Both the position numbers and the translations under genes were made by a program. The notes below the pieces were generated by a model. It did no database searches. It was not told where the DNA came from and saw nothing but the letters and a program-made list of their open reading frames with translations. Shown in pieces: positions 36,516 to 45,370 of a stretch of 64,000 nt of DNA. Location: NCBI RefSeq assembly GCF_023333595.1, contig NZ_JAIQZM010000029.1:1-64000 (forward strand), written 5' to 3'. The stretch's first letter is position 1. Every line of letters starts with the position of its first letter. The stretch is from Argonema galeatum A003/A1 (GTDB lineage: Bacteria > Cyanobacteriota > Cyanobacteriia > Cyanobacteriales > Aerosakkonemataceae).

Positions 36516-36526
36516 GTTGTACTTGT

Positions 36527-37288
36527 TTATCTAACCTCTGATTGTAGAACAGGCTGTTGCTGCGTTGAGACTCGATATTCAACTACAGGTTCTTGGGCAA
36601 TGTTGTCCAACTTAAGAGTTTTTAATAGCTCTGCCCATTTAGCTGCTACAGCTCCATCATTAGGATTGGCTCGACGTAACCCAGCTACGATTGCAATAGC
36701 ATCAGACCAGAAGTTATTGCTTGCATAAACAGCAGCACGGTCTAAGGGATCTGAATTTTTTAACTGACTGGCGATAGTCTCGTCGGGGTTGACTCGTTTA
36801 ATCGAACCATCCACGTGGATATCAGCGGTGCGATCGCCAGAGTTAGGAATAATGGCAAAATACCAACGGTAAGTCTTCCCTATTTCTAGGGATTTTATTT
36901 TACTGTCAGCAGGAAGGCTGACACCAATCACGCCGGAATCGCCATTAGTCGCGAACTTTGTTTCGTAGATCGGCTGGTCATTTTCATCACTCAGTACAAA
37001 CTCCACCATTTGTGAAGTCTGCGTTTTAGGAACATAGAAAAAGAATGTCGGCGTTTGGGCTACAGTTAAGCTCTGGTTATTTTCTGGAACCAGCGCAACT
37101 AGAGGTTTTTCACTGAAACCCTGTTCTGGCCCGCGAGTGCCACCCCCAACTCTTCGTCCTGGAATACCCATTCTCTCTTGAGAGGAGTCTTGTGCCAGCA
37201 CATGATTTGGCCAGCCGTAGGAAAGCAAGGTGAGTGTAGATGTCAAACCGATGGCTGCAATAGCCTTATACAAGAGTATTTTAGACAT
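36527..37288 (-). CDS. DUF928 family secreted protein
   Basis: This 253-residue protein has a signal peptide (residues 1-32, ending HVLAQ). It carries the cyanobacterial DUF928 pattern: PGRRVGGGTRG near 43, LVALVPENNQSLTVAQTPTF, GKTYRWYFAI and a C-terminal helical part with PLDRAAVYASNNFWSDAI. Its function is unknown. Family members usually sit beside CHASE2, CHAT-TPR and haemagglutination genes. Here the divergent CHASE2 gene begins 397 bp away and shares an intergenic region with two GTGGGAAAA-type motifs. Confidence 0.92.
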   Translation of the reverse strand: MSKILLYKAIAAIGLTSTLTLLSYGWPNHVLAQDSSQERMGIPGRRVGGGTRGPEQGFSEKPLVALVPENNQSLTVAQTPTFFFYVPKTQTSQMVEFVLSDENDQPIYETKFATNGDSGVIGVSLPADSKIKSLEIGKTYRWYFAIIPNSGDRTADIHVDGSIKRVNPDETIASQLKNSDPLDRAAVYASNNFWSDAIAIVAGLRRANPNDGAVAAKWAELLKTLKLDNIAQEPVVEYRVSTQQQPVLQSEVR

Positions 37289-37685
37289 ACATGATAAACC
37301 AAGTCTTTAAAGCTTAGTATAAACCTGTAATCAAGGCAATGACTTCGGTAAAACTACCTATATTTGTTTTATTGCCAACATATCAGTCTTAAGACTTAAA
37401 AATTTAAAATTTTTTTAATTTTTCAAGGTGGGAAAAGTGGGTTTTTATTATATTTAAAGATTTCATAAAGTAAACCTTAAGAAATTGCGAACACTTACTC
37501 TGTAAAGCTTACTCTAAGTTAGAGTAGCTTAATTTTTTCCCACTTTAGATAGATGAGCTTTTCCCACTTTGATTTTACAAGACCAAAGCCTTCATGGCAA
37601 TAAACTGGGATCGGTGTGCAAAAATAGTATAAGTCGCCTGCCCTTTTTTAAAGCTATGTTTAGTAGTAATTAATGCTCCACCTTT
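37289..37685. promoter_or_regulatory. Divergent promoter region with repeated motif
   Basis: GTGGGAAAAGTGGG is at 37428-37441. Inverted relatives, TTTTTTCCCACTTT (37533-37546) and CTTTTCCCACTTT (37558-37570), follow. Between them a 17-bp palindrome, TACTCTAA-G-TTAGAGTA, covers 37510-37526. This arrangement, between the DUF928 and CHASE2 genes, looks like a control region. No binding protein can be named. Confidence 0.5.
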
Positions 37686-40256
37686 ATGACAGCTAAGCTT
37701 TCTTGGAAAAATAATTGGCTGTTGCCTGCAATGACAAAGACAAACCAGCGTGCTAGAGCCAAAATCTGTCACGTAGCAGCCCTGATCTTGCAACAACCAG
37801 TTTTGATTAGCAGCATACTGGTTGCGGGTTTGGTGCTAGGAGTTAGGCAAGTTGAAGTTTTACAACCTCTGGAACTGATGGAATTCGATCGGATGACCCA
37901 GTTAAAACCGGAAGACCCGCCAGATCCGCGAATTTTGGTAGTCGAAGTTACAGAAGCAGATATCCAAGCCCAAAAACAATGGCCTCTTTCCGATCGCACT
38001 GTCGCTAAACTGTTATCAAAGCTACAATCTTATCAACCTAAAGTCATTGGTTTAGATATACATCGCGATTTACCCCGCCCACCAGGTCATGCAGAACTGG
38101 TTAAGCAACTTCAAGCGCCAAATGCGATCGCAATCTACCAGCTGGGCGATACCGATAGCACAGGTGTCCCGCCACCTCCCGGCGTTCCAAAAGAACAAAC
38201 TGGTTTTAATGACTTTGTTCTCGATCCGGATGGAGTAATACGCCGGAATTTTATGTATACTTCTATACAAGCTCACAAACTTTATTCATTTTCTCTACGG
38301 TTGAGCCTCAGCTATTTGAAAGATGCCAAGATTGCCTTGAAAGCTAATCGTAACGCTCTCCAATTGGGCAAAACAGCTTTTATAGCCTTGGATGCCAATT
38401 CAGGCGGGTATCAAAATATTGACGCCCAAGGTTACCAAATACTGGTAAACTATCGGCGTAGGAAAGTAGCGCCCCAGGTCACGCTGACACAAGTTTTGAA
38501 CGGCGAGATCGATCGCAATTTAGTGAAAGACAAAGTAGTGCTGATCGGCACCACAGCACCGAGTGGAAAAGATTTGTTCTTCACTCCCTACAATCCAGCC
38601 GATCGCAAAAAAGCCCTTACACCCGGCGTGTTAGTCCATGCTCAGATGGTAAGCCAAATCCTGAGCGCCGTACTAGATGCTAAACCTCTGTTTTGGTTTT
38701 GGCCCCAATGGGCCGAAGCCTTATGGGTGTGGGGTTGGTCGCTGGTAGGGGGAATGCTGGCGTGGCGTCTTCGGCATCCCTTATCCCTGGGAATAGCCGG
38801 AACTGTAGCCATAGCAGGATTATTTGGAATTTGCTTCGCTTGTTTTCTACAGGCAGGATGGGTGCCCTTCATAGCGCCTGCACTGGCATTAGTAATCACA
38901 GGCGGCAGTATGGTGACTTATCAGTTATTTCATCATGCTTTTTACGATTCCTTAACAAGTCTACCAAACCGAACTTTATTCCTGAAGGAGGTAGACAAAG
39001 CAATTGCTCGTACCAAAGGGCACGATAACTTTTTATTTGCCGTCATCTTTCTGGATCTCGATCGCTTTAAGTTTGTCAATGAAAGTCTCGGACATCAATT
39101 TGGCGATCGAATGTTACTTGCCGTCACCCAAAGGTTAAAAGCATCTCTGCGTTCTACAGATACAGTAGCGCGGATTGGGGGAGACGAATTTGCCATCCTG
39201 CTTGAAGCCATTATCGATGTCAATCAGGCAACAGTTGTAGCCGATCGATTGCAAAGGGAACTGACTTTGCCATTTAACCTAAAAGGGCAAGAAATCTTCA
39301 CAACAGCCAGCTTTGGCCTTGCTTTTAATCAGATCGGTCATCACCATCAACCAGAAGAACTGCTGCGAGATGCCCACACAGCGATGTATCGCGCTAAAGC
39401 ATTAGGCAAAGCACGCTATGAAGTTTTCTCTACGGGGATGCACACCCAAATAGTCACGCGCTTGCAGTTGGAGACTGACTTGCGTCGGGCTGTTGCTTCT
39501 ATGACACAGGGAAAGAACCACGAATTTCTAGTCAACTACCAGCCGATCGTATCCCTAGCCACAGGTAAGATAGCAGGTTTTGAAGCACTGATGCGCTGGC
39601 AGTCCCCCGAAGGCAAATTCATTTCTCCAGCAGAGTTTATTCCCGTGGCGGAAGAAACTGGATCGATCGTACCTCTCGGTAAGTGGATATTGCAGGAGTC
39701 TTGCCGTCAGTTGCATATTTGGCAAAAACTATTTCCCATGCAGCCACCCCTAATGATGAGCGTTAACCTTTCCGGTCAACAGTTTTCCCAACCGGATTTA
39801 GTCGAACAAATTGAAAAAATTCTCAAGGAAACAGGACTGGACGGTCATAGTGTGAAACTAGAAATCACAGAAAGTATGGCAATGAACGATGTTGAATCCA
39901 CCATTGCCATCATCTTGCGCCTTAAAGCATTAAACCTGCGATTTAGCATCGACGATTTTGGTACTGGTTATTCATCTTTGAGTTATCTACACCGCTTTCC
40001 TGTAGATACATTGAAAGTCGATCGTTCCTTTGTCAGCCGCATGGATAATACTAGCGAAGATGCTGCGATCGTCCAAACTATTGTCATGCTCAGTCATAAC
40101 TTAAGCATGAACGTAGTTGCCGAAGGTGTAGAAACAGCACCACAAATGGAAAGGCTTCGCGCACTGCAATGCGAATACGGACAGGGCTATTTCTTTTCTA
40201 AGCCAATGAATAGCGAGGCAGCAACAGCGTTTCTGGCTTCACAACCGCAGTGGTGA
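37686..40256 (+). CDS. CHASE2-GGDEF-EAL membrane signalling protein
   Basis: The 856-residue protein starts with a membrane helix (about 36-56). A CHASE2 sensor domain outside the membrane (about 60-340) and three further helices (about 345-415) follow. A diguanylate cyclase domain has intact GGDEF at 498-502. A phosphodiesterase domain has EAL at 633-635 (AGFEALMRW) and later DDFGTGYSSLSYL and VAEGVETAPQ. Both catalytic motifs look intact, so it could both make and degrade cyclic di-GMP. In cyanobacteria CHASE2 genes commonly accompany DUF928, CHAT and haemagglutination genes, so it may link an external cue to surface attachment. Confidence 0.94.
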   Translation: MTAKLSWKNNWLLPAMTKTNQRARAKICHVAALILQQPVLISSILVAGLVLGVRQVEVLQPLELMEFDRMTQLKPEDPPDPRILVVEVTEADIQAQKQWPLSDRTVAKLLSKLQSYQPKVIGLDIHRDLPRPPGHAELVKQLQAPNAIAIYQLGDTDSTGVPPPPGVPKEQTGFNDFVLDPDGVIRRNFMYTSIQAHKLYSFSLRLSLSYLKDAKIALKANRNALQLGKTAFIALDANSGGYQNIDAQGYQILVNYRRRKVAPQVTLTQVLNGEIDRNLVKDKVVLIGTTAPSGKDLFFTPYNPADRKKALTPGVLVHAQMVSQILSAVLDAKPLFWFWPQWAEALWVWGWSLVGGMLAWRLRHPLSLGIAGTVAIAGLFGICFACFLQAGWVPFIAPALALVITGGSMVTYQLFHHAFYDSLTSLPNRTLFLKEVDKAIARTKGHDNFLFAVIFLDLDRFKFVNESLGHQFGDRMLLAVTQRLKASLRSTDTVARIGGDEFAILLEAIIDVNQATVVADRLQRELTLPFNLKGQEIFTTASFGLAFNQIGHHHQPEELLRDAHTAMYRAKALGKARYEVFSTGMHTQIVTRLQLETDLRRAVASMTQGKNHEFLVNYQPIVSLATGKIAGFEALMRWQSPEGKFISPAEFIPVAEETGSIVPLGKWILQESCRQLHIWQKLFPMQPPLMMSVNLSGQQFSQPDLVEQIEKILKETGLDGHSVKLEITESMAMNDVESTIAIILRLKALNLRFSIDDFGTGYSSLSYLHRFPVDTLKVDRSFVSRMDNTSEDAAIVQTIVMLSHNLSMNVVAEGVETAPQMERLRALQCEYGQGYFFSKPMNSEAATAFLASQPQW

Positions 40257-40312
40257 TGACAGTGGCTTGTAGGCGAATGAGGTACAATAAGATGATTTTC
40301 TTCATAGCGAAA

Positions 40313-40481
40313 GTAGGGGCGGGTTTAGCAGATAAGTAGGTGGGTATAATTAAACGTAAAACTGCGGGCCACAGAAACCCGGTTTCTTGGAGAAACCGGG
40401 TTTCTGGATGTTCAGTTTATTTACGACCACCTACTTAATTTGTGGCTAACCGATCGGAACCATGACAAAACCCGCCCCTAC
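40313..40481. repeat. Element nested within element
   Basis: The outer inverted repeats are perfect 14-mers, GTAGGGGCGGGTTT (40313-40326) and its complement (40468-40481). Inside them, AAGTAGGTGG (40334-40343) and CCACCTACTT (40427-40436) bound a second, 103-bp element. That element contains the AGAAACCCGG hairpin and the TAAACGTAAAACTGC arm seen at 6500, 6690 and 60500. A small mobile repeat seems to have inserted into another. Confidence 0.88.
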
Positions 40482-40547
40482 AATTTATAGCTAGGGAGTA
40501 GAAGCTAGAGTGCCAGTCCAGTAACAAAAAGTACAAAGTCTAAAATC

Positions 40548-41252
40548 ATGAATTATTTACAACGAGGAAGCTCAATTTTAGGAATTGCAATATTAGTGGG
40601 CGGAATTACTACCGCACCTTATGCCCAACAAGTAGCCCAAACTAGGGCCGAAGATTTTTATAACCAAGGTGTAAGTAAGACCCAGAGAGAAGATTACCGA
40701 GGGGCGATCGCAGATTTGCAAAGAGCTGCTAATTTATTTACCCAACAGAGAAATCCCGCAAATGCTTATAAAAGTAAAGCCGTTGCTATCTATTTGCAAT
40801 TAGTCCAACAAAGACTTCAGCCTACTTCCAGTTCTCAATCCCTGCCAAGTTGGTACAAAACAGGTAAGTGTTTAGGCGAACCTACTTGTCAATACGCAAT
40901 TACTTGGATCGATCCAGAAGTCGAAAAAACGGCTTTTGGGGGTATATTAATCTTAGAAAAAGAATTGCGAATGCAGAAAAAGCCCGATGGTTCTGGCCAA
41001 GCTGTTCAGGCAATTTTAGATGTTCGGGTATTACCAAAACTTCGCCCAGAAGAAATGTTAAATAGTAACTGCGAGTTAACAAGGAAAGCAGACCCGCAAA
41101 TTTTGGCTATTGTCCAAATTCAGGGATTTGAAGATCGGGATTTGTACACAAAAGTGAGGCAAGCGTGGCGGGCGAATTTAAGCACTGAAAAAATTGACTC
41201 ATTTCCTACTACAAATATTACCTGCATTAATCCATGTCCTGGCGGTTGTTGA
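40548..41252 (+). CDS. Secreted protein with TPR-like N-terminus and Cys-rich tail
   Basis: The 234-residue protein has a signal peptide (about 1-30, ending YAQQVAQ). A short TPR-like helix pair follows (AEDFYNQGVSKTQREDYRGA). The C-terminal domain is unrecognised and contains four cysteines before the tail (in TGKCLGEPTCQ and SNCEL). The tail ends CINPCPGGC. It converges with lanM2, with 68 bp between. The Cys-rich tail next to a promiscuous-type LanM is noteworthy, but a signal peptide argues against its being a RiPP precursor. Disulfides in the periplasm are more likely. Confidence 0.75.
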   Translation: MNYLQRGSSILGIAILVGGITTAPYAQQVAQTRAEDFYNQGVSKTQREDYRGAIADLQRAANLFTQQRNPANAYKSKAVAIYLQLVQQRLQPTSSSQSLPSWYKTGKCLGEPTCQYAITWIDPEVEKTAFGGILILEKELRMQKKPDGSGQAVQAILDVRVLPKLRPEEMLNSNCELTRKADPQILAIVQIQGFEDRDLYTKVRQAWRANLSTEKIDSFPTTNITCINPCPGGC

Positions 41253-41320
41253 AAAGCTTTTTTTATTTACGACAAGATCCAAGGGTTTCACTAAAATGTT
41301 TTTGGCAATATTGTCGCTCT

Positions 41321-44300
41321 CTATTCCCATAACAATAGAGAAGGTAGCACTTCTGAATGCGCCAACCGAAGCAACTCGTAGCCAATACCAGAAGTTCCTT
41401 GAAAGAAACTGGGACTAAATACAGAATTAGGTAAATTGGGAAACTGATATCCACCTACTTGTTCTGCACGTAGCACTCCCCAAGCCGCTCTTTTTTCCGC
41501 AGCTTCTCGTAATTCGGAACGAGATAATTTTTGGGCAGCCACTAACAGCATCTCTATGCGGCCAAAGTTACCGCAGCATACGCAGTCCGCATCATGCAAA
41601 CTATGCTTTTGCGTAGTCTGCAAAGCAATTTCCACATCTTGATATATTTGATCTGTTGCTAAAATTGACAAGCCACCCATTCGCGCCAAACCAATCCCCG
41701 CAGCTCCATGACACCAACTCACCATAAACCCAGGTTGACCGTTTTGTTGAGCAAAATCTCGTAAATCTGGCCAGTTGGCGGCTACAGGAGAAAAAACGCT
41801 CTGCTCATAAGCAATGCCTTCACAAGCTGCTTCTAAATAAGCTTTGTTTTGCGTCACAGCATAGAGTCGCAGCAGCGCATAAGCAATACCCGCCGCACCG
41901 TGAGAGAAACCCGTATACGCCTTCTTACCCAAAATTTTCCAAGCTTTCGTAGCACCATTAATGCTAATTTGATGCTCTAGCAAATGCTGACCGCAAATTA
42001 TAGCGCGTTCTAAAACTTTTGGCTCTTTTATTTTAGCATATAGTGCCAATAATCCTAATATTGCACCAGCGGAACCGCCAAGAGTATCAAATTGTCGATC
42101 GCTTGTAATTAGTTCTGCGGTAATCAGATTAGCAATTCCCAAAGCATCTTCTAAAAGTGACGCTTCTCCCAGGAAATGACTTGTTCTAACTAATGTGTAA
42201 ATCATCGAACCTAGCCCCGTTGCACCGCCAATTCCACAGCGCACAAATCGGCGTGTAGACTCAAAATCTGCGGTTCGCAAAAATTTGCGAATTGACTGTA
42301 AAGCTCCTAAAATTAAATCCCGAAATTGGTGATTGCCTTTGACATAATCCAATGCTGCCAAAAATAAAGCAATGCCGCAATTGCCGTTATAAAAATCTTC
42401 AGGTAAAGGCATCATTTGAAACCGTTCGGCATTGGGAATATAGGCAAAGCTAATCCATTTGACACTACCATCATTACCCCAGATTGCCCGTTTCTGAATT
42501 TCTGTGGCTATGCGCGTCGCTTCTTCTAGTAATTGTTGGCTGCTGAGGGGCTGAATTTGTCCGAAGTCAGCTATATTGGTAATGCGATCGCTTTTTTTAT
42601 TTGGCACTAACCTCGCATAAAAAGAGCCTTTTATAATCTCGATTTGTTGAGCTAAATCTTTTTCATTCAAGGTTTGTATCTGAGTTAAAACTTGCTGATA
42701 ACTGGGTTCTTGAAAGTAATGTTCGATTGGTTTTTGTAAACCAATTGTGAGGTTATTGCTGTTAGGATATGCGGCAAAATAGGGAATATCTAACTGCTCC
42801 ATAGCTTTCAATTCTGCATTAAAAATTGGCCACGAATCAGGCTTTTTGGGAGCGACGAGAAAAGCACGGGAGAGGATGTCTAGTTCGATGCTGCGATCGA
42901 CTCCATCCCGAAGAAATTTGGGAGATTGAATTTTTTGTAGAATTGTCCAATAAATCCTTGTAGCCCGAAAAATAAAGCGCGATCGCTTATTTTTTAGCGC
43001 CGCCAAAGGACTATCTTGTGCTAGGAGAACTTCTCGCCGCTCGATTAAAAATCGATACATTTGTTCAAAACCAGACACAATTTTGTCGAGATAGTCATTG
43101 GGCGAAAGGGGAATCCCATTTAAGGTTGGAACATTCGTGGGGACTGGATTTTGGGTATTGGGTACTTTGTCCTGATTTTGCTCTTTTGCGATTAACTGTT
43201 CGTCAATACCGCCGAGAGCGCTAACATCGTAGGCAAGGCGATTATTTTTGGCAAATTCCCAACGCGGTAATAATCCTGTGCGTAGTACGGATTCGGAAAA
43301 CTGTAAGGTTACAGATGCTTCTGCTGCTGTTGCTTCTGGTAATTCAGCAATAAGATTTACCTCTTGGTGCATCAAAGTTTCCATGTCAATTAGCACCAAA
43401 TGTTCGCCGTTGGCAATTAGATTTTCTCTATGACAATCAACTACTCTAAGTGCATATAGGAGACACAGCAACATTCCGGCTCGGTGATAAAAACGTTGTG
43501 CTGCTGCTTCATTTTCACAGGGTAGATGTTCTACATATTCAACCCAACCATAAGTTTTGCGATCGCATACTTTTAAAACTTTGAATGGTAAAGGTATATC
43601 CTGCCGATCGCACCAGCCTAAAAACTGAGTATAAGCTGCTTCTGCACCTAAGTCTTTGGGTTTGTAAACAAGCTTCAGTCCGCACTCAAAGGTAATCGCA
43701 ATCACGCTTGTGCCGCCATTGTGAGGATCGGAGAGAGAAGACTTAATTTCAATTACTTTTCCCAATTCATCATTAGTAATTCGTAATTTTTCTTCGTTCC
43801 TCTGTTGTGGTTGAAATATTTTCTTAATTTCTAAGAGATCGGCTTTTAGGCTTTGCAAAAACGCGGCTGTTGCTTCTCCCCAAAAATCAATGGCAACTGC
43901 CATTAATCGACCGAGTACTGGATATGTTTGGAAAAAAGTCAATAGCCCATCTTGCAAAAGTTTCTGCACGAAAGCTTCATACTGAACTTTGATTTGAGCC
44001 TTATCTGTTGATGATTGTGCCAAAACATTAAGAATAGTTTGCCCTAGCGGACGATAACGGGTGAATTCATATTCGAGGGTTTTGCCGCTGAGATTGAGAA
44101 GTTGATCGAGTAAGCTGCGTTCTAGAGTTAGGTAGGCTGATTCCGAGAGCAGTTCTAAGGGGAGATTGTCTGGAGATAATGAGGTAAAACCGAGACGAGT
44201 TAATAGTTTCTGTCGCGCAACTAAGAGGGCGGGTAGTAAAATTTCTGCAAATAGTATAGGGTTGTTTTTATCAATGGGTAATGGCTGATTTGTTTTTTGT

Positions 44301-44629
44301 GGTTGGTGATTGACAAACGAGTGGGCGGTTTGTATAATTTGCTTTAAGGTTTCTGCCCATGTTGGCAAAGTGCGATCGCCTATAGTAGGATGCGATCGCA
44401 AAACCCGACTTACTTGAGCCACTTCCAAACCATCCCACAGCAACCGTTTCTGAAACTTCTCCCAATTTCCTTGGGCTACCACCTCACACCATCGCGTCAG
44501 AATGCGATCGGCCCTCTGCGCTTCGTTAACTTGTGTAACATCAGGGGTCAGTGATTCGATCCTCAGACGTTCTGATAGAGAGCTAGCTTGGGCGACTATT
44601 TGTGCTAGAGTAAACTGAGTTATTACCAT
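41321..44629 (-). CDS. lanM: Class II lanthipeptide synthetase LanM, CCG type
   Basis: This 1102-residue LanM has the dehydratase motifs LVYKPKDLGAEAAYTQFL, RVVDCHRENLIANGEH and LVLIDMETLMHQEV, and a LanC-like domain (about 750-1095). The cyclase zinc site is C973 in WCHGAAGIGLAR plus Cys1018-Cys1019 in CVCCGNFGRIEM. The usual His of Cys-His-Gly is therefore Cys. Three-cysteine zinc sites are known from ProcM-like LanMs, which modify many different precursors. No precursor lies beside it in the same operon. The Nif11-leader gene at 1526, the LanA at 33241, or distant genes could be substrates. The start codon is preceded by a CRISPR-repeat-like sequence and has no other clear ribosome site. 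Confidence 0.95.
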   Translation of the reverse strand: MVITQFTLAQIVAQASSLSERLRIESLTPDVTQVNEAQRADRILTRWCEVVAQGNWEKFQKRLLWDGLEVAQVSRVLRSHPTIGDRTLPTWAETLKQIIQTAHSFVNHQPQKTNQPLPIDKNNPILFAEILLPALLVARQKLLTRLGFTSLSPDNLPLELLSESAYLTLERSLLDQLLNLSGKTLEYEFTRYRPLGQTILNVLAQSSTDKAQIKVQYEAFVQKLLQDGLLTFFQTYPVLGRLMAVAIDFWGEATAAFLQSLKADLLEIKKIFQPQQRNEEKLRITNDELGKVIEIKSSLSDPHNGGTSVIAITFECGLKLVYKPKDLGAEAAYTQFLGWCDRQDIPLPFKVLKVCDRKTYGWVEYVEHLPCENEAAAQRFYHRAGMLLCLLYALRVVDCHRENLIANGEHLVLIDMETLMHQEVNLIAELPEATAAEASVTLQFSESVLRTGLLPRWEFAKNNRLAYDVSALGGIDEQLIAKEQNQDKVPNTQNPVPTNVPTLNGIPLSPNDYLDKIVSGFEQMYRFLIERREVLLAQDSPLAALKNKRSRFIFRATRIYWTILQKIQSPKFLRDGVDRSIELDILSRAFLVAPKKPDSWPIFNAELKAMEQLDIPYFAAYPNSNNLTIGLQKPIEHYFQEPSYQQVLTQIQTLNEKDLAQQIEIIKGSFYARLVPNKKSDRITNIADFGQIQPLSSQQLLEEATRIATEIQKRAIWGNDGSVKWISFAYIPNAERFQMMPLPEDFYNGNCGIALFLAALDYVKGNHQFRDLILGALQSIRKFLRTADFESTRRFVRCGIGGATGLGSMIYTLVRTSHFLGEASLLEDALGIANLITAELITSDRQFDTLGGSAGAILGLLALYAKIKEPKVLERAIICGQHLLEHQISINGATKAWKILGKKAYTGFSHGAAGIAYALLRLYAVTQNKAYLEAACEGIAYEQSVFSPVAANWPDLRDFAQQNGQPGFMVSWCHGAAGIGLARMGGLSILATDQIYQDVEIALQTTQKHSLHDADCVCCGNFGRIEMLLVAAQKLSRSELREAAEKRAAWGVLRAEQVGGYQFPNLPNSVFSPSFFQGTSGIGYELLRLAHSEVLPSLLLWE

Positions 44630-44637
44630 AATTTCAA

Positions 44638-44663
44638 GTTTCCATCCCTGAAAGGGATTTTAG
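44638..44663 (-). promoter_or_regulatory. Orphan CRISPR-repeat-like hairpin before lanM2
   Basis: On the minus strand this 26-mer starts CTAAAATCCCTTTCAGGG and ends ATGGAAAC. It matches 25 of the 26 terminal bases of the array repeat, the only change being T to G in the tag. The ATCCCT/AGGGAT stem is intact. It ends 8 bases before the lanM2 ATG and has the same orientation as the array's transcript. The array is about 700 bp away. It could be an eroded repeat or a Cas6 target in the lanM2 mRNA leader. Confidence 0.85.
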
Positions 44664-44683
44664 ATGGTTCATGAATTGCTTAG

Positions 44684-44971
44684 CTACCCGCCGCTAGAGC
44701 CATTGGGTCGTTGAGAAAGCAGGTACTGCCAAACCTGGGTGACCTCAGCCTGCATCTCCCTAATGGCAGCTCTATCTGCTTCTGCGTTTTCTACCAGCCT
44801 GTTGATAGCGCTATCTGTGGATTCTGCCCACCGGCGAACCGTCTGGTAGAACTCTTCTAAGTCTTCTCTCTGGGCCAAACGCGCATCCCGTTCGTTAATC
44901 AGGTTAGTCGCCATATTGTCGAGTATTCGTTCGATACGGTCTAGTCGTTGTTGTTTTGGTGTTTGGGTCAT
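44684..44971 (-). CDS. Small coiled-coil protein
   Basis: A 95-residue, charged, helical protein (RLDRIERILDNMATNLINER onward) predicted to be a coiled coil throughout, ending in a flexible glycine/serine tail. Proteins of this style are common in cyanobacteria, but no function is known. It lies between lanM2 and the CRISPR array, in the same direction as both, 54 bp upstream of the lanM2 start codon. The orphan repeat is inside this gap, so it may be co-transcribed with lanM2. Confidence 0.65.
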   Translation of the reverse strand: MTQTPKQQRLDRIERILDNMATNLINERDARLAQREDLEEFYQTVRRWAESTDSAINRLVENAEADRAAIREMQAEVTQVWQYLLSQRPNGSSGG

Positions 44972-45106
44972 TGATATTTACTACAATCCATTGACATTCC
45001 ACATTTACCTAATCTCTAATTTAACCAAAAAAACTTCGTGCAACTTGGCGAATTTCTCAAGGAAGAACATGATATTCTGACCAAAAGGACGGTAAAGTAG
45101 CAGACT

Positions 45107-45337
45107 TCATAATTGATCGTAGTCCATCGACTGCCCTTGTCCTTGAGCAATTTGTTGTTTTGCTTGTCTAGCTGCTTCTACCAGTTTACTTTGGGTTTTC
45201 TGAAAAGATTGATTCCACCGCCATTCATCTTGAGAATCAGCAATGTATTCTCGTAAATGCTCAATAATTCGTTCTTGTTGTGAATCAGGTAGAGATTCTA
45301 AAATTTTAACAATAGTTGCTATATTTTCTCTTAACAT
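45107..45337 (-). CDS. Small helical protein, antitoxin-like
   Basis: The 76-residue product begins MLRENIATIVKILESLPDSQ, continues with REYIADSQDEWRWNQSFQKT, and ends in MDYDQL. The layout (a helical N-terminus, an amphipathic linker and a short acidic tail) resembles small cyanobacterial antitoxins of RelB-like type, but no toxin gene is adjacent. It ends 34 bp before the first repeat of the CRISPR array. The assignment is tentative. Confidence 0.6.
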   Translation of the reverse strand: MLRENIATIVKILESLPDSQQERIIEHLREYIADSQDEWRWNQSFQKTQSKLVEAARQAKQQIAQGQGQSMDYDQL

Positions 45338-45370
45338 TGTGGCTCTTAGTTATTTAGTGGTTGATGAAAA

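Noticed and set aside
41194..41418. 74-codon frame between the secreted protein and lanM2
   Set aside because: It overlaps both convergent genes and has no ribosome site.
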